DNA from: Pseudacidovorax sp.
GTDB taxonomy: Bacteria; Pseudomonadota; Gammaproteobacteria; Burkholderiales; Burkholderiaceae_C
Direction: 5' to 3'
Assembly (NCBI RefSeq): GCF_017991995.1
Contig: NZ_JAGOPN010000014.1
Location: 115,229 to 179,228 of the forward strand
Length of the DNA: 64,000 nucleotides
Both the position numbers and the translations under genes were made by a program. This document shows, piece by piece, positions 57,746-64,000 of the stretch (its first letter is position 1; each line of letters begins with the position of its first letter). The notes beneath the pieces are model-generated. The model searched no databases. It saw nothing but the letters and a program-made list of their open reading frames with translations, and was not told where the DNA came from.

Positions 57746-58075
57746 TCAGGTGGTGGCACGCAGCACGCGCTGGATGCCACCCAGGGGCTCGCACGGTGCC
57801 GAGGCAGGGCCCGCGACGTGGGCGCGCGCAAAACCGGCCTGGCGCGGTTCGCCCCAGCCGAAATCGATGCAGGCCGCGCGATGGCCCGGCACATGGAACG
57901 ACGGCTCGCCCCGGTGTTCCCGCAACGGCCGCTCCCCGAACGCGGCCGCGTCGACAGCACGCCGGCTGCGGCCAAGCCGTCGTCCGGCCTTCATGTCGGC
58001 GGCCGTGCCGACGGCCCGCAGATGGGTCGCTGCCGGCAGGAGTCCGCTGCACCAGCGGCTCCACGGCTCACGCAT
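57746..58075 (-). CDS. unrecognised small protein between hddC and gmhB
   Basis: 109 residues, ATG 58075, overlapping hddC by 8 bases with an AAGGG-type site upstream and ending 10 bases before gmhB, so the spacing is that of an operon gene. Third positions are about 80% G/C by hand count, as for neighbours. Composition is Arg/Gly/Ala-rich with a protein-like C-terminal half (ACIDFGWGEPRQAG). No signal peptide, no membrane helix, no recognised motif. It may be a remnant of a larger gene. Confidence 0.45.
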   Translation of the reverse strand: MREPWSRWCSGLLPAATHLRAVGTAADMKAGRRLGRSRRAVDAAAFGERPLREHRGEPSFHVPGHRAACIDFGWGEPRQAGFARAHVAGPASAPCEPLGGIQRVLRATT

Positions 58076-58802
58076 GCCCGCCCTTGGGCGATGACCCGAC
58101 GAGCCTGGGAACCTTCGTCTGCGCCAGGGCGTAGTCCTCGGGAACGCCGATGTCGATGAAGTCCTGGACGCCGGGCCATGCGCGCATGTCCAGCTGGGCC
58201 AGCCGATCGGCCATCAGATCGCGCTCGAACGAAAACCGGGTCGGCAGGTCCAGCCGCTGCAGGGCGGCCTTGTCGACCATGTAGACGCCGGCATTGATCC
58301 AGCCCGCACCGCTGCCACCCTTCTCCGCGAAGCCGGTCACCTTGCGCGTGTCCGGCTCGTACAGGACGGCGCCATAGCGGCCGACATCGGACGTCTGCGC
58401 CAGCGCGATGCTCAGGTCGGCGGCGTCGGCGCGGGCCTGGGCCGCGAAGGCCTGGAGGTCCATCGCCGCCAGAGTGTCCCCATTGAGGACCAGGAAGCGG
58501 GGCGCCGCAATGCGGCTGGCGGCCAGGGCGACGGCACCACCTGTGCCCAGTGGCTCCGGCTCGACGACGTAATGCAGGTCCAGTCCTTCGAAACGGTCCC
58601 CCAGCGCACCGCTGATGGCGTCGTGAAGGAAGCCGACGGACAGGTACACCGCCGGCACCCCCTGGCGCGCCAGCATGCGCAGCAACCAATGCAGGAAGGG
58701 CTCGCCGCCCACCATGGCCATGGGCTTGGGCGTCGACATGCCCACCACCGCGCGCAGGCGGGTGCCGAGCCCGCCCGCGAGAACCAGGGCCGGCTCCATC
58801 AT
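58068..58802 (-). CDS. hddC: heptose-1-phosphate nucleotidyltransferase (HddC/WcbM-like)
   Basis: 244 residues. Nucleotidyltransferase N-terminus LAGGLGTRLR (8-17), KPMAMVGGEPFLHWLLRML, LGTGGAVALAAS and FLVLNGDTLAAMDL (DxD-like). Activates D-glycero-D-manno-heptose 1-phosphate with GTP (or possibly another NTP). Starts MM; its ATG overlaps the gmhA stop (ATGA). Order hddA-gmhA-hddC-gmhB follows the GDP-heptose pathway. Confidence 0.9.
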   Translation of the reverse strand: MMEPALVLAGGLGTRLRAVVGMSTPKPMAMVGGEPFLHWLLRMLARQGVPAVYLSVGFLHDAISGALGDRFEGLDLHYVVEPEPLGTGGAVALAASRIAAPRFLVLNGDTLAAMDLQAFAAQARADAADLSIALAQTSDVGRYGAVLYEPDTRKVTGFAEKGGSGAGWINAGVYMVDKAALQRLDLPTRFSFERDLMADRLAQLDMRAWPGVQDFIDIGVPEDYALAQTKVPRLVGSSPKGGHA

Positions 58803-59380
58803 GGTCGGGGAAAGATCCGGGCCTCCACCAGCCCGCAGATGATGTGGCCCAGCATGGCATGGCCTTCCTGGATGCGCGGCGTCTCGGGCGACGGCACGGC
58901 GATCTCGATGTCGCACAGGTCCGGCTCCGCCCAGCCGCGCTCGCCCGTGAAGCCGATCACCGTCAGGCCACCCTGCCGGGCCTGGCGCATGGCGCGCAGG
59001 ATGTTGGACGACTTGCCCGAAGTCGAATAGACCCAGAGCACGTCGCCGCGCACGCCCACCGCCTGCACCTGGCGCTCGAACACCCTCTCGAAGCCGTAGT
59101 CGTTGCCCACCGAGGTCAGGATCGACGTGTCCGTCGTGAGCGCGAAGGCCGGCAGGCCGGGCCGGTCGTACATGAATCGGCTGACGAACTCGCCGGCGAT
59201 GTGCTGGGCGTCGGCCGCACTGCCGCCATTGCCCGCGAGCAGCAGCTTGTTGCCGCGCTGCAAGGCCTGCACGATGACCTCGACGACCTCCTCGACCCGG
59301 CCCAGCAGGGCCGTGTCTTCGCGCACGGCCCGCAGGCAGGCCAGGGTGGCGTCGATCTGCTGTTCGATGATGGATTTCAA
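58799..59380 (-). CDS. gmhA: sedoheptulose-7-phosphate isomerase
   Basis: 193 residues. SIS fold with LLLAGNGGSAADAQHIAGEFVSRF (about 47-70) and VLWVYSTSGKSSNILRAMRQA (about 114-134), then EGHAMLGHIICGLVE. Converts sedoheptulose-7-phosphate to D-glycero-D-manno-heptose-7-phosphate. The start is TTG overlapping the hddA stop (TTGA), with GGAG 6 bases upstream. Confidence 0.94.
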   Translation of the reverse strand: MKSIIEQQIDATLACLRAVREDTALLGRVEEVVEVIVQALQRGNKLLLAGNGGSAADAQHIAGEFVSRFMYDRPGLPAFALTTDTSILTSVGNDYGFERVFERQVQAVGVRGDVLWVYSTSGKSSNILRAMRQARQGGLTVIGFTGERGWAEPDLCDIEIAVPSPETPRIQEGHAMLGHIICGLVEARIFPRP

Positions 59381-60429
59381 TTCTTTCTCCAGGAATGAGC
59401 GCCACGCTCGGTGAAATTGCAGGTGAAGACCTGGCCATTGAAGCGCTGCAGGCAGCGCATGACTTCAGGACGCCGCGACAGCTCTGCCACGAACATCATG
59501 AAGCCGCCGCCTCCGGCGCCGGAGACCTTGCCGGCAAGCGCCCCGGCCGCCATGGCCGCGTCATAGACCTCGTCGATGGCCGCATTGCTGATGCTGCGGG
59601 CCAGCTTCTTCTTTTCTTCCCAGCCGGTCCGCATCGACTGGGCGAAGGCCTCGAGGTTGCCGGTGAGCACGGCCTCCTTCATGGCACGGGCCTCGGCCTT
59701 GACGCGATGCATCGCCTCCAGCGGCGCGCTGTCGCGGCGGCGGATGTGGTCCGTCTGCTCCGCGATGATCGCGGCGGATTCGCGCGAGACGCCCGTGTAG
59801 AAGAGCACCACCGAGGACTCCAGCTCCGCCTTGAGTTCGGCCTTCATGCGCAGCGGATTGACGATGACGCGGTCGGCGTAGAACTCCATGAAGTTCATGC
59901 CGCCGAAGGTGGCCGCGTACTGGTCCTGCTTGCCGCCGGCCATGCCCAGGTCCACGCGCTCGATGTCGTGGGCCAGGCTGGCGATGTCGTATTCGCCCAG
60001 GGGCAGGGACAGGTACTCGCAGAAGGCCTGGAGCAGCGCCACCACCATGGTGGACGAAGAGCCCAGCCCCGAGCCGGGGGGCGCTTCCGAATGGGTGATG
60101 ACGTCCACGGCGAGCGGCTGGCCGCCCATGAAGTCGCGCACGACCCGGTTGTAGACGCCAACGTGCAGGTCCAGGCCCTGCTGTCGCTGGAGCACGGGCT
60201 CGGCCACACCCTGCCACACACGTCCGCTGTCGGCCGCCGTCAGGCGGACCGTGCCGTGCTCGGCCGCGCACACCGTGGCATAGGCGTACTTGTCGATGGT
60301 GACATTGAGCACCTCGCCGCCGTATTGGTCGCAGTAGGGGGAGACATCGGTGCCCCCGCCGCCCAGGCCGAGCCGCAGCGGCGCCCTGGCGCGGGCCACG
60401 ACCGTGGAAGAAGGAATGATTGCCTTCAT
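59377..60429 (-). CDS. hddA: D-glycero-alpha-D-manno-heptose 7-phosphate kinase (GHMP)
   Basis: 350 residues. [18 protein letters not shown] near the N-terminus and the GHMP ATP loop [14 protein letters not shown] at about 116-129, [15 protein letters not shown] (about 165), and [13 protein letters not shown] near the end. Phosphorylates the anomeric carbon of the heptose phosphate for the GDP pathway. ATG overlaps the stop of the large fusion gene (ATGA), so synthesis is coupled to it. Confidence 0.93.
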   Translation of the reverse strand: MKAIIPSSTVVARARAPLRLGLGGGGTDVSPYCDQYGGEVLNVTIDKYAYATVCAAEHGTVRLTAADSGRVWQGVAEPVLQRQQGLDLHVGVYNRVVRDFMGGQPLAVDVITHSEAPPGSGLGSSSTMVVALLQAFCEYLSLPLGEYDIASLAHDIERVDLGMAGGKQDQYAATFGGMNFMEFYADRVIVNPLRMKAELKAELESSVVLFYTGVSRESAAIIAEQTDHIRRRDSAPLEAMHRVKAEARAMKEAVLTGNLEAFAQSMRTGWEEKKKLARSISNAAIDEVYDAAMAAGALAGKVSGAGGGGFMMFVAELSRRPEVMRCLQRFNGQVFTCNFTERGAHSWRKN

Positions 60430-63400
60430 GCAAACGTCTCCTTGATCGCAGAGCGCGTGTAGTCGGTGTAGGGCCGGGCATCGATGTCCTGCACCAGGAC
60501 AGCTTCCATCGCCGCGGCCGAGAAATGCGCGGCCACGTAGGCCGGGCCCGCTGCGGCGGACTGCCGCCAGGCGGCGTCGTCCCGCAGCAGGCGCAGGATC
60601 TCGTGCGCCATCTGCTGCGGCTCGTCCGCCACGCTGGCGGCATCGCCGGTGCTGCTCAGGCCCTGCACGCCGACCGAGGTGGTCACCAGGGGCACGCCGT
60701 GGTGCATGGCCTCCACGACCTTGCCCTTGATGCCGGCGCCGAAGCGCAACGGCACCACAGCCAGGCCGACGCGCGCATAGATCGCCTCGAGCTCAGCGTC
60801 GGTGACATAGCCCGTGACTTCGACACGTTCGCTCGCCAGCGCCTTCACCTCGGGGGAGGGATTGGAGCCGACCAGCATCAGCTGCACGTCCGGCTCGGCG
60901 GCCAGCACCAGCGGAAAAACCTGCGCCATGAACCAGACGGCAGCGTCCACGTTGGGACGGTGCGCAAAGCCGGCCACGAAGAGCAGCCGCCGCCGCTCGC
61001 GCCCTTCCAGGGGCGCCGTCGGGCGGGGCTCGAAACAGTACGGCGGCAGGGTGCGGGCCATGCCCACGCCCGGATGGGACTGGACCGCCGCCGTCTCGGT
61101 GGGCGAGGGATAGTAGATCGTGCTCACCTGCAGCCAGATGCTCAGCTCCAGCTGCCGCATGCGCTCGGCCGCCTCGGCGGCCGTGGCATCCCCGCTCAGC
61201 CGCGCGCTCGCGAGCTCACGCTCGTAGTGCAGGTCGTGGCCGTAGTAGAGCCGCTTCGCCGGGCTGTATGCACACAGCGCCGGCAGGAAGGCCGCGGCGA
61301 CATCCGGCCGGCTGATCAGGACATAGTCCAGGTCCCGGCCCATCTCGCGGATCCAGGCCTCGAAACCCTGGTGATAGCGCGCGCCGTAGATGACCTCCAC
61401 GCCCCGTTGCTGCAACTGGGGCCCGTACACCGGATCGGGCTGCAGGTTGTGGGGCCAGAACTTCACGCGCAGCCCCATGGACAACAGGACGTCGATGAAG
61501 GCGTTCATCGAGCGCGACCCCGCATCCCGGTCCGGCTGCGGGATGTAGTGGTCGATGATGAGGATCGTCTTGCACAGATTGGCGCGGTCCTGCGCCAGCA
61601 GGGCATGCTCGCCGTTGGCGAAATGCTCGCGCTCCAGCACCTGGGCCCATCGCTGGAGGAACTTGCGCTGATTGGCCACCTGGTAGGCCTTGACCCCCGA
61701 GCCGGTGTCGGTGCCGTGGGACAGCCCCTCGTGATGGATGACGCGCGACGCGGGTTGGTAGAGGACCTTCAGGCCCCGGGCCCGAATGCGGAAGGCCAGG
61801 TCGGAATCCTCACAGTAGGCCGGCAGGTAGTACTCGTCGAAGCCGCCCAGCTCGTCGAAGAGGGTACGCTCCAGCAGGATGGAGGCGCCCGAGCAGTAGT
61901 CGACCTCCTTGACGTAGTTGTAGCGGCTGTGATCCGGGTCGTCCAGCCGGCCGAGGTTCCAGGCGCTGCCGTCGCGCCAGAGGATGCCGCCCGCCTCCTG
62001 CAGGCGGCCGTCTGGATAGAGCAGCTTGGAGCCCACCATGCCGCACTTCGGGTCGCGCTCGAAGAGTTCGAGCATGGTGTCGATCCAGCCCGCCTCGACC
62101 TCGGTGTCGTTGTTGAGGAAGCAGATGTACCGGCCCCGGGCCATCTTCGCCGCCGCGTTGCAGGAGCGCAGGAAGCCGAGGTTCTGCGGATGGACGTGGA
62201 ACCTCAGGCCCGGCACCTGCGCGAGCTTCAGGATGTCCTGATCGCCGGAAGCGTCCTCGACCACGAGGACCTCGATGGGCGCCTTGGGCAGGTGCTTCGC
62301 GATGGAGGCCACGCAGGCCAGCGTCATCTCGAGGTTGCCGTAGGCCGGGATGACGACCGAGACCTGTGGCTCGGACGGCGGATCAAAGCGCAATGTCGCC
62401 AACAACTCTGGCATGCGTCTTTTGCGTTGCCATGCTTGATACCGCGGGGCACCGGCAAACAGTGGCCCCCCGATGCGAAAGGCGGCGGAAACCAAGATGC
62501 TTTTGACTGACTCGGGCAGCGGCATCGCCTCGTGTGCACGATACGCAACATGCCGCAAGCGCTGCTTGATCACATGGCGGTCTGCTATGCCTCGCCCGCG
62601 AATGACATCAATGATCAGGCGCAAAGGGGCCGTCAAGCGCCAAGATGAAGAGGTGCGAAGCGCCTGAACCTCCGCTGCGAGTACGTCCGCGCGACCATCC
62701 GCGTGACGAACCCGCTGCTCCCAAATCAAGCGCTGCGTCCGCAATTCCAACTCGACCTTGGACAGCTCAGCACGAACCTGTCGTGTTCGCTCGTCGGCCT
62801 CGGCCGCGTGCTTGGCGTGCGCTGCCCTTTCGTCATCCACCCCCGACGCCCACTGCAGGACGGCTTGCTGTCGCTGATATATGTCGAACGACGGCTCGAA
62901 AAAGGCTGACGCTTCAGGACGCGGCACCTGACTGGAGCCGGACTGCGCGCAAATCGCCACGAAATACAGGGGCTCGATCCCGGAGGCCGTGCGATCCAAC
63001 GCATCGCTGCCGCTCAGCGACAAGGCCTTGTAAACCGCGCCGGCCTCAGATGCGTCCTGCGGGAGCAATGCCGACAAGGTCAGAAAGCGCTGGCCCATGT
63101 AGGAGACGCTGGAGAACTGCGTCCTCAGCAGCGCATCGAACTCGTCGAAGTACAGTTCCTTGACGTGATATTCGTTGACGTAGTTGCGGTCATCCGAGTA
63201 GGTCTTCTTGTTTGGGGACGAAATGATGAGCACGCCGTCCGGCTTCAGGACACGCCGAATCTCCGCGATCATTTCCCTCTGCGTCGAAAGATGCTCGATG
63301 GTCTCGAACGAGACGACCATGTCGAAGTGGCTGCTCTCGAACGGAATGGCGTCGGCACTGCCTTGCCGGAATTTCAGGTTCGGGATATCCGCGTACGCCA

Positions 63401-63617
63401 CATGCGCGTGCGCCACGGCATCCTCCGAAACATCGACCCCCGTGACGGAACGCGCGTGCGCGGCGAGCAGTGCCGATCCGTACCCCTCGCCGCATGCGAT
63501 ATCCAATACTGCCCTGCCTGCGGCGTATTGCGCTGCCCATGCGTAGCGATGCATGTGCTCGTACCGCAATTCGCCCCCTTCGGTGGGCATGTACCGCTCC
63601 CCTGTGAATTCCATCAT
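60426..63617 (-). CDS. three-module fusion: SAM methyltransferase, coiled coil, GT2, GT4 glycosyltransferase
   Basis: 1063 residues from ATG 63617 (GTG 63650 possible). Residues 1-225: class I methyltransferase, [15 protein letters not shown] motif I at 37-51. Residues about 259-325: charged coiled coil ending [12 protein letters not shown], a linker seen in large glycosyltransferases. Residues about 424-650: GT2 ([49 protein letters not shown]). Residues about 684-1050: GT4/GT1-like ([54 protein letters not shown]). It probably builds and caps or methylates a glycan chain. The methyltransferase part is visibly lower in G+C. Confidence 0.88.
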   Translation of the reverse strand: MMEFTGERYMPTEGGELRYEHMHRYAWAAQYAAGRAVLDIACGEGYGSALLAAHARSVTGVDVSEDAVAHAHVAYADIPNLKFRQGSADAIPFESSHFDMVVSFETIEHLSTQREMIAEIRRVLKPDGVLIISSPNKKTYSDDRNYVNEYHVKELYFDEFDALLRTQFSSVSYMGQRFLTLSALLPQDASEAGAVYKALSLSGSDALDRTASGIEPLYFVAICAQSGSSQVPRPEASAFFEPSFDIYQRQQAVLQWASGVDDERAAHAKHAAEADERTRQVRAELSKVELELRTQRLIWEQRVRHADGRADVLAAEVQALRTSSSWRLTAPLRLIIDVIRGRGIADRHVIKQRLRHVAYRAHEAMPLPESVKSILVSAAFRIGGPLFAGAPRYQAWQRKRRMPELLATLRFDPPSEPQVSVVIPAYGNLEMTLACVASIAKHLPKAPIEVLVVEDASGDQDILKLAQVPGLRFHVHPQNLGFLRSCNAAAKMARGRYICFLNNDTEVEAGWIDTMLELFERDPKCGMVGSKLLYPDGRLQEAGGILWRDGSAWNLGRLDDPDHSRYNYVKEVDYCSGASILLERTLFDELGGFDEYYLPAYCEDSDLAFRIRARGLKVLYQPASRVIHHEGLSHGTDTGSGVKAYQVANQRKFLQRWAQVLEREHFANGEHALLAQDRANLCKTILIIDHYIPQPDRDAGSRSMNAFIDVLLSMGLRVKFWPHNLQPDPVYGPQLQQRGVEVIYGARYHQGFEAWIREMGRDLDYVLISRPDVAAAFLPALCAYSPAKRLYYGHDLHYERELASARLSGDATAAEAAERMRQLELSIWLQVSTIYYPSPTETAAVQSHPGVGMARTLPPYCFEPRPTAPLEGRERRRLLFVAGFAHRPNVDAAVWFMAQVFPLVLAAEPDVQLMLVGSNPSPEVKALASERVEVTGYVTDAELEAIYARVGLAVVPLRFGAGIKGKVVEAMHHGVPLVTTSVGVQGLSSTGDAASVADEPQQMAHEILRLLRDDAAWRQSAAAGPAYVAAHFSAAAMEAVLVQDIDARPYTDYTRSAIKETFA

Positions 63618-63710
63618 CGCGCTCTTCTGCTTGGTCTGATTTGACTGCACCGCTTCGACGCGCAGCAGGCGTCGGGCCGCGCTTCGGCTCTGGCAAAAAG
63701 GCTGGAGTCG

Positions 63711-64000
63711 TCAGCCAAAGACATCCGCCTGAGCCAAGTGCAAAGCTGCCGCATCCTTGGCAGACACCTTCGGCTCGCCCCCGAAGTCGGGCCATTCGAT
63801 CCCGATGTCCGGATCGCTCCACAGGATGCTGCGCTCATGCGCCGGCGCGTAGTAGTCGCTGGCCTTGTACAGAAAGTCCGCGCTGTCGCTGGTCACCACG
63901 AAGCCGTGCGCAAAGCCGGCCGGAATCCACAGCTGCCGGTGGTTGCTCTCGCTCAGCTCCACGCCCACCCACTGCCCGAAGGTCGGCGAGCTCTTGCGGA
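63711..64000 (-). CDS. rfbC: dTDP-4-dehydrorhamnose 3,5-epimerase (N-terminal part beyond window)
   Basis: About 96 residues of the C-terminal part; the gene continues past the window end. FGQWVGVELSE, HRQLWIPAGFAHGFVV and FLYKASDYYAP are RmlC signatures, the His of AHGF included, and the end IEWPD is typical. Epimerises dTDP-4-keto-6-deoxyglucose toward dTDP-L-rhamnose, so rhamnose should be part of the polysaccharide. 93 bases separate it from the fusion gene. Confidence 0.93.
   Translation of the reverse strand, partial: RKSSPTFGQWVGVELSESNHRQLWIPAGFAHGFVVTSDSADFLYKASDYYAPAHERSILWSDPDIGIEWPDFGGEPKVSAKDAAALHLAQADVFG

Noticed and set aside
57692..58159. Plus-strand frame in the gap between gmhB and hddC
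   Set aside because: Opposes an operon and is Arg/Ala/Pro-rich with no motif; the minus-strand frame 57746-58075 has better spacing and composition.

Overview
The window is 64 kb of high-G+C DNA (about two-thirds G+C, strong G/C preference at third codon positions) from a bacterium. The gene families and their neighbourhoods (ProQ with an RG-rich linker, HtpX, Glt-type and TRAP uptake systems, argB next to slmA, a HAD/ECH beta-oxidation operon, many amidases and solute-binding proteins) suggest a betaproteobacterium of the Burkholderiales, probably Comamonadaceae. That assignment is inference from gene content, not from a marker sequence. I found no rRNA, tRNA, CRISPR array, prophage or canonical IS transposase.

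Layout. 1-5.2 kb: tail of a membrane-protein gene, the RNA chaperone ProQ, then a tightly overlapped reverse-strand operon pyrC - NYN/OST-HTH protein - DUF3025 - htpX. 5.2-14.9 kb: an IclR regulator and a co-directional dipeptide-type ABC importer (SBP, two permeases, two ATPases) followed by an amidase, an M20 carbamoyl-amidohydrolase and ureidoglycolate lyase, which reads as uptake and breakdown of a ureide or other carbamoylated nitrogen source. 14.9-18.5 kb: a metallophosphoesterase and a TRAP transporter (dctQMP-like). 18.5-24.2 kb: HdeA-like periplasmic protein, Rnk, a gltIJKL-type amino-acid ABC transporter and a LysR regulator. 24.2-30.7 kb: amidase, M81 (MlrC-like) peptidase, 2-hydroxyacid dehydrogenase, Atm1-type ABC exporter, YciA-like thioesterase.

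30.7-41.2 kb: a ten-gene reverse-strand fatty-acid/acyl-CoA operon, headed by an autoregulated TetR gene with a large palindromic operator, then acyl-CoA dehydrogenase, DUF2147 protein, FadN-type hydroxyacyl-CoA dehydrogenase/enoyl-CoA hydratase, thiolase, TesB-like thioesterase, SDR, 2-hydroxychromene-2-carboxylate isomerase-like protein and enoyl-CoA hydratase. A small DUF559 nuclease-fold gene sits between the HAD/ECH gene and the thiolase gene, bounded by two inverted 37-bp repeats (35/37 identical). It looks like a compact repeat-bounded cassette and is the most unusual structure in the window. 41.2-46.3 kb: FAH-family hydrolase, katG (with a candidate OxyR half-site), slmA, argB.

46.4-64 kb: a surface-polysaccharide locus: WecA/WbpL-type initiating transferase, several GT2 enzymes, an OafA-type acyltransferase with SGNH domain, a Wzm/Wzt ABC exporter, a polytopic GT-C-like protein, the GDP-D-glycero-D-manno-heptose precursor genes (gmhB, hddC, gmhA, hddA), a very large methyltransferase-GT2-GT4 fusion, and the start of dTDP-rhamnose genes (rfbC, cut by the window end). 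Together these would build a heptose- and probably rhamnose-containing glycan exported by an ABC-dependent route.

Two recurring small-scale themes: genes coupled by 4-base overlaps, including unusual TTGA junctions where the start codon is TTG, and start-proximal promoters with a TAGAAT/GACAAT -10 box.
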